A DNA stretch of 64,000 nt from WJMB01 sp964581465 (GCA_964581465.1 CAZOOP010000006.1:28830-92829), one strand, 5' to 3'; positions 8,822-17,152 are shown, counted from the stretch's first letter. The notes: generated by a model from the sequence alone, not told the origin. Program-made: numbers and translations.

Positions 8822-8849
8822 AGGCGACGGATGAAGACCTCCGTCGCTT
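8822..8849 (+). terminator. Intrinsic terminator after the LytR_C gene
   Basis: Stem AGGCGACGGA / TCCGTCGCTT (last two pairs with U), 8-base loop, then TTATTATCTT. Confidence 0.85.
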
Positions 8850-8874
8850 TTATTATCTTAGGGATTGCACAACT

Positions 8875-8903
8875 TGATTTGGTCCGAACCGTTCCATGAC
8901 GCC
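8875..8903 (-). repeat. Y-element terminus fragment
   Basis: GGTCCGAACCGTTCCATGACGCC at 8881-8903 (written here only to show the inverted-repeat end) matches the outer end of the Y element in reverse. A TTAGGGATTGCAC just upstream (8859-8871) resembles the X-element tip. Neither has the rest of an element, so this is a relic. Confidence 0.65.
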
Positions 8904-8994
8904 ATCACTTATACCCTGCCAACCAATACACTATCTCCGATATCCACCCTTTTCGAAACTCTCTCCGCTGAATATCAACTTGCCTTGACACTAA

Positions 8995-9023
8995 AAATGG
9001 TCTATCATGTAATTGTTAAAGAA
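8995..9023 (+). promoter_or_regulatory. Sigma-70-type promoter upstream of the transglycosylase
   Basis: TTGACA (8995-9000), 17 bases, TGTAAT (9018-9023). It would give a leader of about 275 bases that includes the first hairpin repeat. Confidence 0.55.
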
Positions 9024-9163
9024 AACCGATAGATCGAATACTTTAGAAAGAATGCTTGCTGTTCCCCGAAACAACCAAGCGAACCAAAAAACATGACTCT
9101 TCCGGCGAGACCCCTGCAAAACCGCTCTCGGGCCGACGACGCCACCTGGTTAAATCAACGGGA

Positions 9164-9243
9164 GGTTTTGGCACGTTTCTTGCGCCGACGCCGCGGCCTT
9201 ATCTGGCATCCACGCCGGACTCCGCAAGAAACGTGCCAAAACC
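9164..9243. repeat. Sigma-54-like inverted repeat, copy 1
   Basis: Two perfectly complementary 21-base arms at 9164-9184 and 9223-9243 flank a 38-base loop. Each arm holds TTGGCACGTTTCTTGC, a consensus sigma-54 -24/-12 sequence (GG-N10-GC), the two pointing inward. The GGTT outside the core is specific to this copy and pairs with AACC on the other arm. It ends 61 bases before the transglycosylase start. Confidence 0.9.
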
Positions 9244-9304
9244 GGCCCGAGCGCGACGGTATTGATTCGACTTGTTTTGCAAGGGTCTCGCCCCGCAGGT
9301 GTCG

Positions 9305-9967
9305 ATGAAAGCGAACTCAACAGCCCGACTGTCGTTGATCGTGTCGCTGATCCTCGGGATGAGCGGTGGTCTTGTTGCCGACGAGTTCGTCGTCCGTGAC
9401 GGGGTGATCACCAACCTGCCGGCCCATCCCCGGCTCTACGAGCCCCCGGCCGAGGTGCTGGCCCAGCGCGAGGCCAACGAGGCCCGCTACACCCCGCTGA
9501 TCGCCGAGACCGCCGCCCGCTACGGCCTGGAGACCGCCTTGGTCAAGGCCGTGGTTCGCGTAGAGAGCGCTTTTTACCCTCGGGCGGTCTCCCGGGTCGG
9601 CGCCCGGGGACTGATGCAGCTCATGCCGGCCACGGCCCGGGAGCTGGGCGTATCCGACAGCTTCGATCCGGCCTCGAATCTGGACGGCGGCTGTCGCTAC
9701 CTGGCGGCCATGCTTGAACGCTTCGGCGGCGAGCTGCGTCTGGCACTGGCCGCCTACAACGCCGGACCACGCAGCGTCGAGCATTACGGCGGCGTGCCGC
9801 CCTACGAGGAAACGCAACGCTACGTCGAGCTGGTCTTCAAGCACTACGCCGGATACGGCGGCGCGGGGACCGACGGCGTCGCGACGGGTTTTGAGAGCCT
9901 TGCGCCCTCTCACCCGGTCTATGTCTCGCCCGACGGCACACTGACCAACATCCCGCCGTTGGATTGA
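9305..9967 (+). CDS. Periplasmic lytic transglycosylase (SLT type)
   Basis: The 220-residue protein has a signal peptide (MKANSTARLSLIVSLILGMSG) and an SLT domain from about 65 to 185. The catalytic Glu lies in VRVESAF, followed by the family blocks GARGLMQLMPATA, NLDGGCRYLA and AAYNAGP. It cleaves the MurNAc-GlcNAc bond of peptidoglycan to give the 1,6-anhydro product. Short similar strings near each end, DGVITNLP and DGTLTNIP, flank the domain. The ATG at 9305 is chosen because it begins the signal peptide; TTG 9272 is in frame but adds no useful sequence. Two hairpins follow. Confidence 0.92.
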   Translation: MKANSTARLSLIVSLILGMSGGLVADEFVVRDGVITNLPAHPRLYEPPAEVLAQREANEARYTPLIAETAARYGLETALVKAVVRVESAFYPRAVSRVGARGLMQLMPATARELGVSDSFDPASNLDGGCRYLAAMLERFGGELRLALAAYNAGPRSVEHYGGVPPYEETQRYVELVFKHYAGYGGAGTDGVATGFESLAPSHPVYVSPDGTLTNIPPLD

Positions 9968-10010
9968 GGCCGGAATGCTGGGGGGGGTGGTTCCTGCTGC
10001 AGATAGCGGA

Positions 10011-10032
10011 AGGCAGGGGACTCGGCCTGCCT
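10011..10032 (+). terminator. Hairpin after the transglycosylase
   Basis: AGGCAGG (10011-10017) pairs with CCTGCCT (10026-10032), then TTCCTGT. A modest terminator candidate. Confidence 0.5.
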
Positions 10033-10074
10033 TTCCTGTAAGGCTTGCTGTTGATGCGCCGTTAGGAACGACGA

Positions 10075-10096
10075 GGGCCGACCTGAAGGTCGGCCC
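10075..10096 (+). terminator. Second hairpin after the transglycosylase
   Basis: GGGCCGACC / GGTCGGCCC, 9-bp perfect stem with loop TGAA, followed by CATTATCA. Likely terminator, though the T-run is weak. Confidence 0.65.
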
Positions 10097-10246
10097 CATT
10101 ATCAATGACTAGGGATTATGCACCCAGTTCTGACCTGATTGTTCTTGTAACCTGCTGATAATAGACGTGTAGATTCAGTAATACCAGCACATATCATGCA
10201 GTCAAAAAGGGGCGGCGACAAGGGACTTGCGCACGATAAACAACAA

Positions 10247-10950
10247 GGCATCATGGAACGTGATCGGACAAAACCAGGCTGATGGGGAGCGGCTTGCCGG
10301 GCCGTTATTCAGTTAGCAGTAATGCACGTTGTTGACCAATCATTCATATAGCATTCCCTTAATACTTGTTATTACGACATTTAGAAGTCAGCGACGCTCT
10401 GATCTCAGGGCTCCTTCAAGTGCCTTTTTTTGTGCCTTTTTTGTGCCTTGATATCAGGGTTCGCCAAGTATCAGGCCCGTGATAGTCGCCTCTTTTTGAC
10501 TGACCATTTTGTGACAGGTGTTATAAGATTAGGGATCATCACAGACGATGAACAACACATTCGCAACTCAGGCAAGCCACCTCGAGAATGGTGCTCGGAG
10601 ATTATCCTCAGCGGGGCGTCAACCAATGAAGGCGGATAACGTTCGAAGCTGCTAAAGCAGCCAATAGAGCGTCGTCAGCAGTCCTCACCCACAGCCTGGA
10701 CGTAAGCTGAGCGGAACCAACAGCCTCCGGCTTCCGGCGGAACGAAATGGAAGCCCAGGTAAATCGCGTCATGCATTGGTATCACAATGTAACGGTATGA
10801 CAATGGCGGCGACTATGAGCTATAAAACATTGAATGATAATCTACTAGCTGGATGATTCGGTTCTTTTGCGAGTGATAATCCCTAAGATTATCACCTTTA
10901 TTATCAACAGGATAGAAATATGAGCAGGTCCGGTCTGTGTTTACGATCCC
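10247..10950 (+). mobile_element. Y element copy A, interrupted by X element
   Basis: The left end GGCATCATGGAACGTG starts at 10247 and the right end TTTACGATCCC finishes at 10950. Removing the 352-bp X insert and one 8-bp duplication leaves about 344 bp, matching other Y copies. It contains three tandem GTGCCTTTTTT-like units at 10419-10450 not seen in the other copies. No coding capacity. Confidence 0.8.
10532..10883 (+). mobile_element. X element copy A with 8-bp target duplication
   Basis: The element runs from GGGATCATCAC to GTGATAATCCC (imperfect terminal inverted repeats) and is 352 bp. It is flanked by a perfect TAAGATTA direct repeat at 10524-10531 and 10884-10891. It splits a Y copy at a site that reads straight through in the other Y copies. 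No open frame; a non-autonomous element. The 8-bp duplication is the size known for IS1595-family transposition. Confidence 0.85.
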
Positions 10951-11107
10951 AATTGCATTTCAGCAGTGTGTCTTCGATCAATCTTTGAATTGTAGAAGAC
11001 GCGCAAGTGATGCATTAACAAGTAATAACGTTTCAACTGCGGATCGGCGGCCAAGCGCGGCAAATCAGAGATGCTAAAAAGCACTCAGTTACTCACACTT
11101 ATCAGCC

Positions 11108-11137
11108 CTGTTTGGTCCGAACACGTTCAATGATGCC
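11108..11137 (-). repeat. Y-element terminus fragment
   Basis: GGTCCGAACACGTTC followed by AATGATGCC is the reversed outer end of a Y element. The stretch 10951-11107 before it is AT-rich and has no second end that I can define, so it may be a badly decayed copy. Confidence 0.6.
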
Positions 11138-11263
11138 AATGACAGACAACGGTAGTTATCGGGCGTCCAACTGCGCCTCCTCGCTCCGCTCAGCCCGGCC
11201 GCCCCGATTACCCATCAAGCATTGCGGATAGTTTCAACCACCATTTGCTAAGCTTAATCAGAT

Positions 11264-11644
11264 TCAATCGGGTTCTTCGATACGCTGGATCTGAAAGGTG
11301 CCCGTGTCCGTAGTCGCGCCGTCGTCGTAGTCGATGCTCCCCCGCAGCTCCCCGCCGTCGCGGTAGCCGTCCAGGGTCACCGGTGGGGCCGAGAGGTAAA
11401 AGCCGCCGTAGAAACTGGCCCGGCCCTGGAAGCTGCGGCCGTGGGCGCTCTCGTAGCCCGTGGTGTAGCCGTCCGCGCCGATGGTCAAGCGCAGGGTCCC
11501 GGTGCCGGCGGCGTCGTAGAAGCAGAAGCCCTCCCACTCTCCGGCGAGTTCGGCGATGCGGTCCTCGGCGTCATCGCAGCCGGCCGAGGCGAGGGCGAGC
11601 GCCAGGAGAATCAAGAACAGCTTAAGTCTAGCTATCATAGTCAT
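11264..11644 (-). CDS. Small lipoprotein, unknown function
   Basis: A 126-residue protein with a lipoprotein signal peptide (MTMIARLKLFLILLALALA then SAGC, Cys at about 23) and a body of about 100 residues rich in Gly, Tyr and Asp with alternating beta-strand patterns (GTLRLTIGADGYTTGYES, GELRGSIDYDDG). It resembles the many small beta-sandwich lipoproteins that report on background matrix or stress, but no family is certain. ATG 11644 and 11638 are both possible starts. It is divergent from accA. Confidence 0.75.
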   Translation of the reverse strand: MTMIARLKLFLILLALALASAGCDDAEDRIAELAGEWEGFCFYDAAGTGTLRLTIGADGYTTGYESAHGRSFQGRASFYGGFYLSAPPVTLDGYRDGGELRGSIDYDDGATTDTGTFQIQRIEEPD

Positions 11645-11672
11645 TTGCCGCTTTCTTGTCCCGCCGCGCGCC

Positions 11673-11701
11673 TTGACATCCCGGCTCCCGACGTGCTAGC
11701 T
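11673..11701 (+). promoter_or_regulatory. Sigma-70-type promoter of accA
   Basis: TTGACA (11673-11678), 17 bases, CTAGCT (11696-11701) preceded by ACGTG; an 18-base spacing gives TAGCTT. It lies about 80 bases before the accA start. Confidence 0.65.
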
Positions 11702-11782
11702 TCTAGCGTTACTATAGCCCACCGCGACGGGGCCGTCCAGCCCCGGCCCGACCAAAGCAACCCGCTGTGCGAGAGGGAGCCG

Positions 11783-12745
11783 ATGGAGAAAGCCAAGCTG
11801 GACTTCGAGCAACCGCTCTACGACCTGCAGAACCGCATCCGGGAGCTGAAAGAGCTCGACGCCGAGGGCGAGATGGACTTCGGCGGTGAGATCAGCACCC
11901 TGACAGAGAAGCTGGAAACGATGAAGGAGCAGGTCTACTCGAACCTGACCATCTGGCAGCGCGTCCAGGTGGCCCGCCACCCTGAACGGCCCTACACCCT
12001 GGATTACGTCAAGCTGCTCTTCACCGACTGGACGGAGCTTCACGGTGACCGCGTCTTCGCCGAGGACCCCTCGATCGTTACCGGGCTGGCCCGCCTGGAG
12101 GGTCGTCCCGTGGCCGTCATCGGCCACCAGAAGGGCCGGACCACCAAACAGAAGGTCAAGCACAACTTCGGCAGTCCCAAGCCCGAGGCCTTCCGCAAGG
12201 CCCTGCGGGTAATGGAACTGGCGGGCCGCTTCGGTCTGCCGATTATCAGCTTCCTGGACACCTCGGGGGCCTACCCGGGTATCGGCTCCGAGGAGCGCGG
12301 CGTGGCCGAGGCCATCGCCCGCAATATCCGCGAGTTGTTCACCTTCCCCGTGCCGATCATCATCCTGGTCATCGGTGAGGGCGGCTCCGGCGGCGCCCTG
12401 GGCATCGGTGTCGGCGACCGAGTCTACATGCTCGAAAACAGCTACTACTCGGTGATCAGTCCCGAGGGCTGCGCGGCCATCCTCTGGCGCGACGGGGCCA
12501 AGGCCCAGCTCGCCGCCGAGGCGCTCAAGGTCTCCGGAGCGCACCTGGTCGAGCTCGGCGTGGTCGACCGTATCCTGCCCGAACCCCTGGGCGGCGCCCA
12601 CCACGGCATCGAGGAGACGGCCCAGATCATCAAGGAAACCCTGGTGACCGCCGTTGGTGAGCTTAGTAAACTGCCGATCGAGGAGCTCCTCGACCGGCGA
12701 TACAAAAAATTCCGGGCGATGGGGGAGTTCACGACGACGGGCTGA
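11783..12745 (+). CDS. accA: Acetyl-CoA carboxylase carboxyltransferase alpha subunit
   Basis: The 320-residue product matches AccA over its length. It has the helical N-terminus (DFEQPLYDLQNRIRELK), RVQVARHPERPYTLDY, LHGDRVFAEDPSIVTGLARL (in part), GHQKGR, the crotonase-fold block LDTSGAYPG and the oxyanion-type GEGGSGGALGIGVGD. With AccD it transfers the carboxyl group from biotin to acetyl-CoA in fatty acid synthesis. ATG 11783 has GAGAGGGAG 4 bases ahead; longer frame upstream is not AccA. AccD, AccB and AccC are not in the window. Confidence 0.96.
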   Translation: MEKAKLDFEQPLYDLQNRIRELKELDAEGEMDFGGEISTLTEKLETMKEQVYSNLTIWQRVQVARHPERPYTLDYVKLLFTDWTELHGDRVFAEDPSIVTGLARLEGRPVAVIGHQKGRTTKQKVKHNFGSPKPEAFRKALRVMELAGRFGLPIISFLDTSGAYPGIGSEERGVAEAIARNIRELFTFPVPIIILVIGEGGSGGALGIGVGDRVYMLENSYYSVISPEGCAAILWRDGAKAQLAAEALKVSGAHLVELGVVDRILPEPLGGAHHGIEETAQIIKETLVTAVGELSKLPIEELLDRRYKKFRAMGEFTTTG

Positions 12746-12786
12746 GTCCGCCGGGCGCACTCGATCCGCGACAGCGAGGAGACGAC

Positions 12787-13617
12787 GTGCCCCGCCGCTA
12801 TCGGGAGCTCTATCTCTCGCCGCTCCAGGCCGCCCGGGGGGCGGCCGTCGAGCTGGAGACCCCGGCGGGTCGCGTGCTGGTCAACATCCCCAAGGGCGCC
12901 CGCAGCGGCCTGGTGATCCGCCTGCGTCGCGCCGGTCGGAAGCGGCTCTTCGGCGGTCGGCGACACCTCTATCTGCGGCTCTGGGTGCTCAACAGCCTGC
13001 TCGAGCCGGAACCTTTACGCAATGTCGACCCGCGAACCCGCGACGACGTCGACTTCGTTCTGAGCTTCGTCCGCCGGGGACTGCCCGATTCGGTCTTCAC
13101 CCACCCTCTGGACGTGCGGCGACTCTACGACGCCTTTCTGGACACCGGCGACCCCAACATCATCCAACGGGCCTTGGCGGCGACCGTCGGCGAGGAGCCC
13201 GTGCCCGTCGAGTTCTCGGAGTGGCTCGAGCTGCCCGGCCTTCTGCGGACGACCCACACCACCCCGCGGCTGGGCGTCCCCGAGCATCCCGTGCCCCGGC
13301 GCATCTTCATCGCCGCGCCCCTGGCCGATGATCCCCTGGCCGTTGGAGCGGTCGTCGCCCACGAGAGCGCCCACGCCTTCCTCTTCCGCCGCGGCTACTA
13401 CGACGCCCTCAACCCGCGGCCGCCCGAGCCCGAGGGGCCGCGACGCCTCGATCGTCGCGACGAGGAGCTGACGGACCTGAGCGTCTTCGCCCTGGGCTGG
13501 GGCGACCTGACGCTCAACGCCCTGCGCTACACCGATCAGGGTTGGTGGGCCCTGGGCTACCTGAACGCCGCGACGATCCGCCTGGCCGCACGACGCGCCC
13601 GGGATTTGATCGACTGA
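12787..13617 (+). CDS. DnaJ C-terminal-domain / HExxH metallopeptidase-like fusion
   Basis: In this 276-residue protein, residues 6-70 look like a DnaJ substrate-binding domain (LSPLQAARGAAVELETPAGR, then VNIPKGARSGLVIRLRRAG and HLYLRLWV), with the IPxGxxxGxxxRL signature. No J domain or zinc fingers are present. The C-terminal half has VVAHESAHAFLFRRG with an HExxH zinc site at about residues 196-200 and a downstream DEELTD that could supply the third ligand. No signal peptide, so cytoplasmic. The GTG start at 12787 has GAGGAG 5 bases ahead. It follows accA by 41 bases. The combined function is inferred, not known. Confidence 0.75.
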   Translation: MPRRYRELYLSPLQAARGAAVELETPAGRVLVNIPKGARSGLVIRLRRAGRKRLFGGRRHLYLRLWVLNSLLEPEPLRNVDPRTRDDVDFVLSFVRRGLPDSVFTHPLDVRRLYDAFLDTGDPNIIQRALAATVGEEPVPVEFSEWLELPGLLRTTHTTPRLGVPEHPVPRRIFIAAPLADDPLAVGAVVAHESAHAFLFRRGYYDALNPRPPEPEGPRRLDRRDEELTDLSVFALGWGDLTLNALRYTDQGWWALGYLNAATIRLAARRARDLID

Positions 13618-14020
13618 CAACCAGAACCCGTCGGACGTTGACAGAGTGGGTCTGATCGGCTTTCCTCTGCCAGACAGCCATAGCGTACCGGCGCGCGTCT
13701 GTTTTCAAGACCATCAGTAACCGACGGACGGGAACGTGGCCAACGGTTCCATAAGAGCGTTGAGTAGATGCTGATTGCCATCTCCCCCCAGCAGCTACTG
13801 ACGATGCTGTTCAGCTCGCCCCTAGACTGCCATCAAGCGAATGTGACGCCCTCCGCCTTTCGCCCGGATACCCGGCCGCCGAACGGTTAACGCGAGGAGC
13901 TTGATCGGTACGGCGGCGGATAGCTCCAGCACCGCGCGACACCCTTCGAACCAGTCAGCCCCAGTCGGCTGCTTCGGTGACCACCAAGATCACAGAACAA
14001 TCCGCCAAAGGTCTCGACCA
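13618..14020. other. Gap without recognised features
   Basis: About 400 bases between two rightward genes. I see no gene, clear hairpin or repeat end here; an unassigned promoter for the barrel gene is presumably inside it. Confidence 0.5.
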
Positions 14021-15139
14021 GTGAAACGATCCACCAGTATCCTCGCCCTGCTCGCCGCGCTTTGCCTAACGTCGACCGCCGCGCCGACCTACGGGATGAA
14101 CGAGGCCCTCGACGCCCGGGAGTACGTCTTCGGATGCGCCGTCGGCGCCGTCCCCGGGCTGCCCGGCTTCCTCCCCGGCGCCGGGGCCTTGACCGCCGTC
14201 TACGACGATAGCAGCCGTCTCGGCGCGGCGCTGTGGCTGCCCGAACTCGCCGCCGGAACCGTTGAGATGAACCACGAGCAACTGAGCTACGTCGCCCCGG
14301 TTTCCGACAGCCTGCGCCTGGGCACCCTGGCCGTCGAGCTGCGCCGCACCGACACGGGCTCCCCGGACTTCTTCCGCGAGGTCGGCTTCTCCCTGGGGCT
14401 GGGCTGGTCGGTGGGTCTGGGGACCCGGGTGATACTACCCGAGGGACAGGCCGCCAGTGCCGAGGACCTCATCCAGCGAGCCCTGGATGATGATGAAGCG
14501 GGGGACGACGACGGCGAGATCGAGGAGTACATCGACGACGACGCACCGGGCGGGGATGACCCTGATGATATCGAGGAGTACGAGGAGAACCCGGAGGAGT
14601 GGATCTCCCAACCCCCCGAGTACCGCCCGAGCTACTACCTGGGCCTGGACCTGCGTTACTTCAGCGTCGAACGCTTGTACGAAGCCGCAGACATCACCGA
14701 TACGGGCGACCAGGGCTTCGGCATCGACCTCTCCGTGGCCGTGCCCCTGATCTGGCGGCGCCTCTACCTGAGCTTCGGCCTGACCGACTTCATCCAGCCC
14801 AACATCGAGCTCGACGGCGTGCGCGAGCTGGCCCCCCGGGAGCTGACCGGCGCCCTGGGATTCACCTACGACGACTTGATCCTGGCCGCCGGAGCGCGGA
14901 CGGATTTCGACGGTAACGTCGTCTTCTGCGGGGCCGCCGAAGCGCTGCTCTTCGACACCCTGACCCTGCGGGCCTCCTACCAGGGCAGCGCTCCCTATCA
15001 AGGCGCCTACTCCCATGAGCTGCGCGCCGGGCTGGGCCTACGGCTGGGGAGCTTCGAGTTCGATACGGCCGTCGGTCTGCCGCTGGACGACGAAGGCGGC
15101 CTGGATTCGCTCAGTATCTCCCTCGGTTTGGTGCTGTAG
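14021..15139 (+). CDS. Outer-membrane beta-barrel protein with acidic insert
   Basis: The product is 372 residues from a GTG at 14021 (VKRSTSILALLAALCLTSTAA, signal peptide). After it, alternating amphipathic strands (REVGFSLGLGWSVGLGTRV, PSYYLGLDLRYFSVERLYE, SVAVPLIWRRLYLSFGLTDF in parts, LGLRLGSFEFDTAVGLPL) predict a beta-barrel of PorV/PorQ or general OMP type. A block of about 45 residues from 155 (DDDEAGDDDGEIEEYIDDD) is almost all acidic and probably forms a surface loop. AAAGGT lies 8 bases before the start. It ends at a shared bidirectional terminator. Confidence 0.78.
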   Translation: MKRSTSILALLAALCLTSTAAPTYGMNEALDAREYVFGCAVGAVPGLPGFLPGAGALTAVYDDSSRLGAALWLPELAAGTVEMNHEQLSYVAPVSDSLRLGTLAVELRRTDTGSPDFFREVGFSLGLGWSVGLGTRVILPEGQAASAEDLIQRALDDDEAGDDDGEIEEYIDDDAPGGDDPDDIEEYEENPEEWISQPPEYRPSYYLGLDLRYFSVERLYEAADITDTGDQGFGIDLSVAVPLIWRRLYLSFGLTDFIQPNIELDGVRELAPRELTGALGFTYDDLILAAGARTDFDGNVVFCGAAEALLFDTLTLRASYQGSAPYQGAYSHELRAGLGLRLGSFEFDTAVGLPLDDEGGLDSLSISLGLVL

Positions 15140-15211
15140 CCGATACGCGGCGGGCTCGGAGTAATCGTCCCGCACACCCGCCTCACAGTTGAGTTAGCAT
15201 TCTGGAAAAAA

Positions 15212-15233
15212 GGCCGGGTCGAAGGACCCGGCC
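15212..15233. terminator. Bidirectional terminator between convergent genes
   Basis: GGCCGGGTC / GACCCGGCC, 9-bp stem, loop GAAG, with AAAAAA on the left and CTTTGT on the right, so it can serve both the barrel gene and the leftward thioredoxin gene. Confidence 0.85.
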
Positions 15234-15261
15234 CTTTGTCAGGCGAGTTGGGCGGCGAGAG

Positions 15262-15957
15262 CTACAGCAGCTCTTCGATCAGCGCCCGGAACTCTTCCTT
15301 CTCCCGGCTGCCGACGATGATCTGCTGGACGTTGCCGTCGGGATCGACCACCCAAGTGGTCGGCACGGCGTCGGCCTGGTAGTAGACCATCGCGTCTTCG
15401 GCGAGCTGGGTGTAGAGCACCACCGGGTAATCGATCTCCTGTTCTTCGATGAACGGCGCCAGGTCCTCCAGCGAGGCGAAGTCGTCCACGCTGACGCCGA
15501 TGACGAGGAAGTCGTCCTCCAGCTCGTCCATCAGCTCCAGGAAGGCCGGGATCTCGGCACGGCAGGGCGGGCACCAGGTGGCGAAGACGTTGATGAAGAC
15601 GACCTTGTCCTCTCCGAGCAGCTCTTCGAGCTCGAGCTCGCCGCCGCTGAAGGCCTCGGCGGTGAACAGGGCGGGCGGAACACCGTAGAAGTCGGCCATC
15701 CGGGTGTCCATGAAGGCGTTGTAGCGCTCCTCGACATCGAGGAAGATCGCCTCGACGCGCTCATCGCTCAGATTGTCCAGGTACTCGCTGAGCTCGGCGT
15801 CGCTGGTGCCATAGGACTCATAGATCTCTTCCTCGGTCAGGCCGGTGTAGGCGACGGTGTAGAACTCAGTGATGATCTCGGCCACCAGCTCGTCGGTCAG
15901 GGCCAACGAGGCGGCGGCGGAGAGGAGAAGCAGGGTGATGGTCAGCGTTTTACGCAT
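15262..15957 (-). CDS. Exported TlpA-like thioredoxin-fold protein
   Basis: The 231-residue protein has a signal peptide (MRKTLTITLLLLSAAASLA), an acidic helical region to about residue 100, then a TlpA/ResA-type domain with FATWCPPCRAEIP (Cys129, Cys132), the IGVSVDD strand, and a cis-Pro element AVPTTWVVDPDG. It is expected to reduce or exchange disulfides in the periplasm, for instance for cytochrome c or other envelope proteins. The extra N-terminal helical part of about 80 residues is unusual for this family. No cytochrome maturation genes are near. Confidence 0.88.
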   Translation of the reverse strand: MRKTLTITLLLLSAAASLALTDELVAEIITEFYTVAYTGLTEEEIYESYGTSDAELSEYLDNLSDERVEAIFLDVEERYNAFMDTRMADFYGVPPALFTAEAFSGGELELEELLGEDKVVFINVFATWCPPCRAEIPAFLELMDELEDDFLVIGVSVDDFASLEDLAPFIEEQEIDYPVVLYTQLAEDAMVYYQADAVPTTWVVDPDGNVQQIIVGSREKEEFRALIEELL

Positions 15958-16239
15958 GGTTGCTCCCGGGTGGGGTAAGGTTGAACGGTTGTAGACCGTT
16001 TATATATTAGCATAAAGTGATGCTCTCTTGCTACGTGGCAGCTCGCGACTGTGTTCCCAGGTCGCCGGGGTGATCGACCGAGTGATCACGTCGATGTGTT
16101 AGCCTAGTGTAGCAGCTCCTCGCCGGCATTCCCAATCTCGTTGAGCGGTTTGTCGGCGAGGTATCACCGAACGGCTTCGTTTGAGCCCGGTTACTCTCTT
16201 GATATAGAGCGGTTTTCCGCTTACGACACAGGATAAGCT

Positions 16240-16586
16240 GTAGAAACAAGACCAAGCAATCACAACTCGGGAAAGCCGCCTCGAGAAGGAGGCTTGGTAA
16301 CTACCCGCAGCGAGGCGTCATCCAGGGAAGGCGGATAGCGGTCGAAACTGCTAAAGCGAGCAATAGAACGTCGTCAGCAGGTCCTTCTCTCACGGCGTGG
16401 TCGACTTCCGAAGGGAACCAACAGCCTCCGGCTTCCGGCGGCGCAAAGCAGTTCCAAGTGGATCGCCACCCGCACCGGCAAGACAATGCAGCGGTATGAA
16501 AATGGCGGCGATTAGGAGCCATAAAGCAACCAATGACAGTCATTCAGCTGGATATGCCGGTTCCGGAGCGAGTGGTAATTCCTTTC
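16240..16586 (+). mobile_element. X element copy B, decayed
   Basis: Clearly related to copy A along most of its length: CACAACTCGGGAAAGCC near the start, TCGTCAGCAG, GGAACCAACAGCCTCCGG, CTTCCGGCGG, ATGGCGGCGA and the end GAGTGGTAATTCC. The left tip GGGATCATC is lost, so the left boundary is approximate. A Y copy abuts it on the right. Confidence 0.7.
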
Positions 16587-16591
16587 TTTAA

Positions 16592-16916
16592 GGCATCGTG
16601 GAACGTGTTCGGACCAAATCAGGCTGATTGGGATCAACCCGCCGGGCCGTTATTGACTCCCTGAAACACGCCTTCTAGCAGCAAGCGTTCATATGGCATG
16701 CCCTTATTGCTTGATTTTATGACACTTAGGCTTCTGTGGCAATCTGTCGCCAGGGCAGATACAGAACCGCTGATATCTGGGATCGCCAGGGATCGCCAAA
16801 AATCAGGCCCGTATTCGCCTACACTATTCAACGGCCCGTTCCGTGACGGGTAGCCCAGCATCTCTATTATCAAAAGGATACAATCACAGTCAGGTCCGGA
16901 TAGGGTATACGATCCC
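16592..16916 (+). mobile_element. Y element copy B with target duplication
   Basis: A 325-bp element from GGCATCGTGGAACGTG to GGGTATACGATCCC. The flanks TTCTTTAA (16584-16591) and TTCTTTAT (16917-16924) match at 7 of 8 positions, as expected of an aged 8-bp target duplication. It holds internal palindrome AATCAGGCTGATT and no gene. This is among the best-preserved copies. Confidence 0.85.
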
Positions 16917-17152
16917 TTCTTTATATACCGGTGCATTTCTAATAGTTGATGACGGTCCAGCGAACCGCCCGCCAATCAGCCTGAGTTGATCCCGATACGT
17001 TTAAAACGCCAATACTTAACCAGGCGGGCTTTAGCTACCCAGTAACGCATTATTAGCCGGACTTCTGGTTTCCAACCGGTTACGGCGCCCCTGCCGCATA
17101 ACAGGCGGAACGACTCATTGATTGCTTCGAACAGCAAGCCTGGAGCGATAGC

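Noticed and set aside
9056..9308. Small frames across hairpin copy 1
   Set aside because: They span a palindrome and have no ribosome site or family likeness.
10247..10950. Y repeats considered as a conserved non-coding RNA or riboswitch
   Set aside because: Inverted ends, 8-bp duplications and a matching transposase remnant fit a mobile element better; an RNA made by some copies is not excluded.
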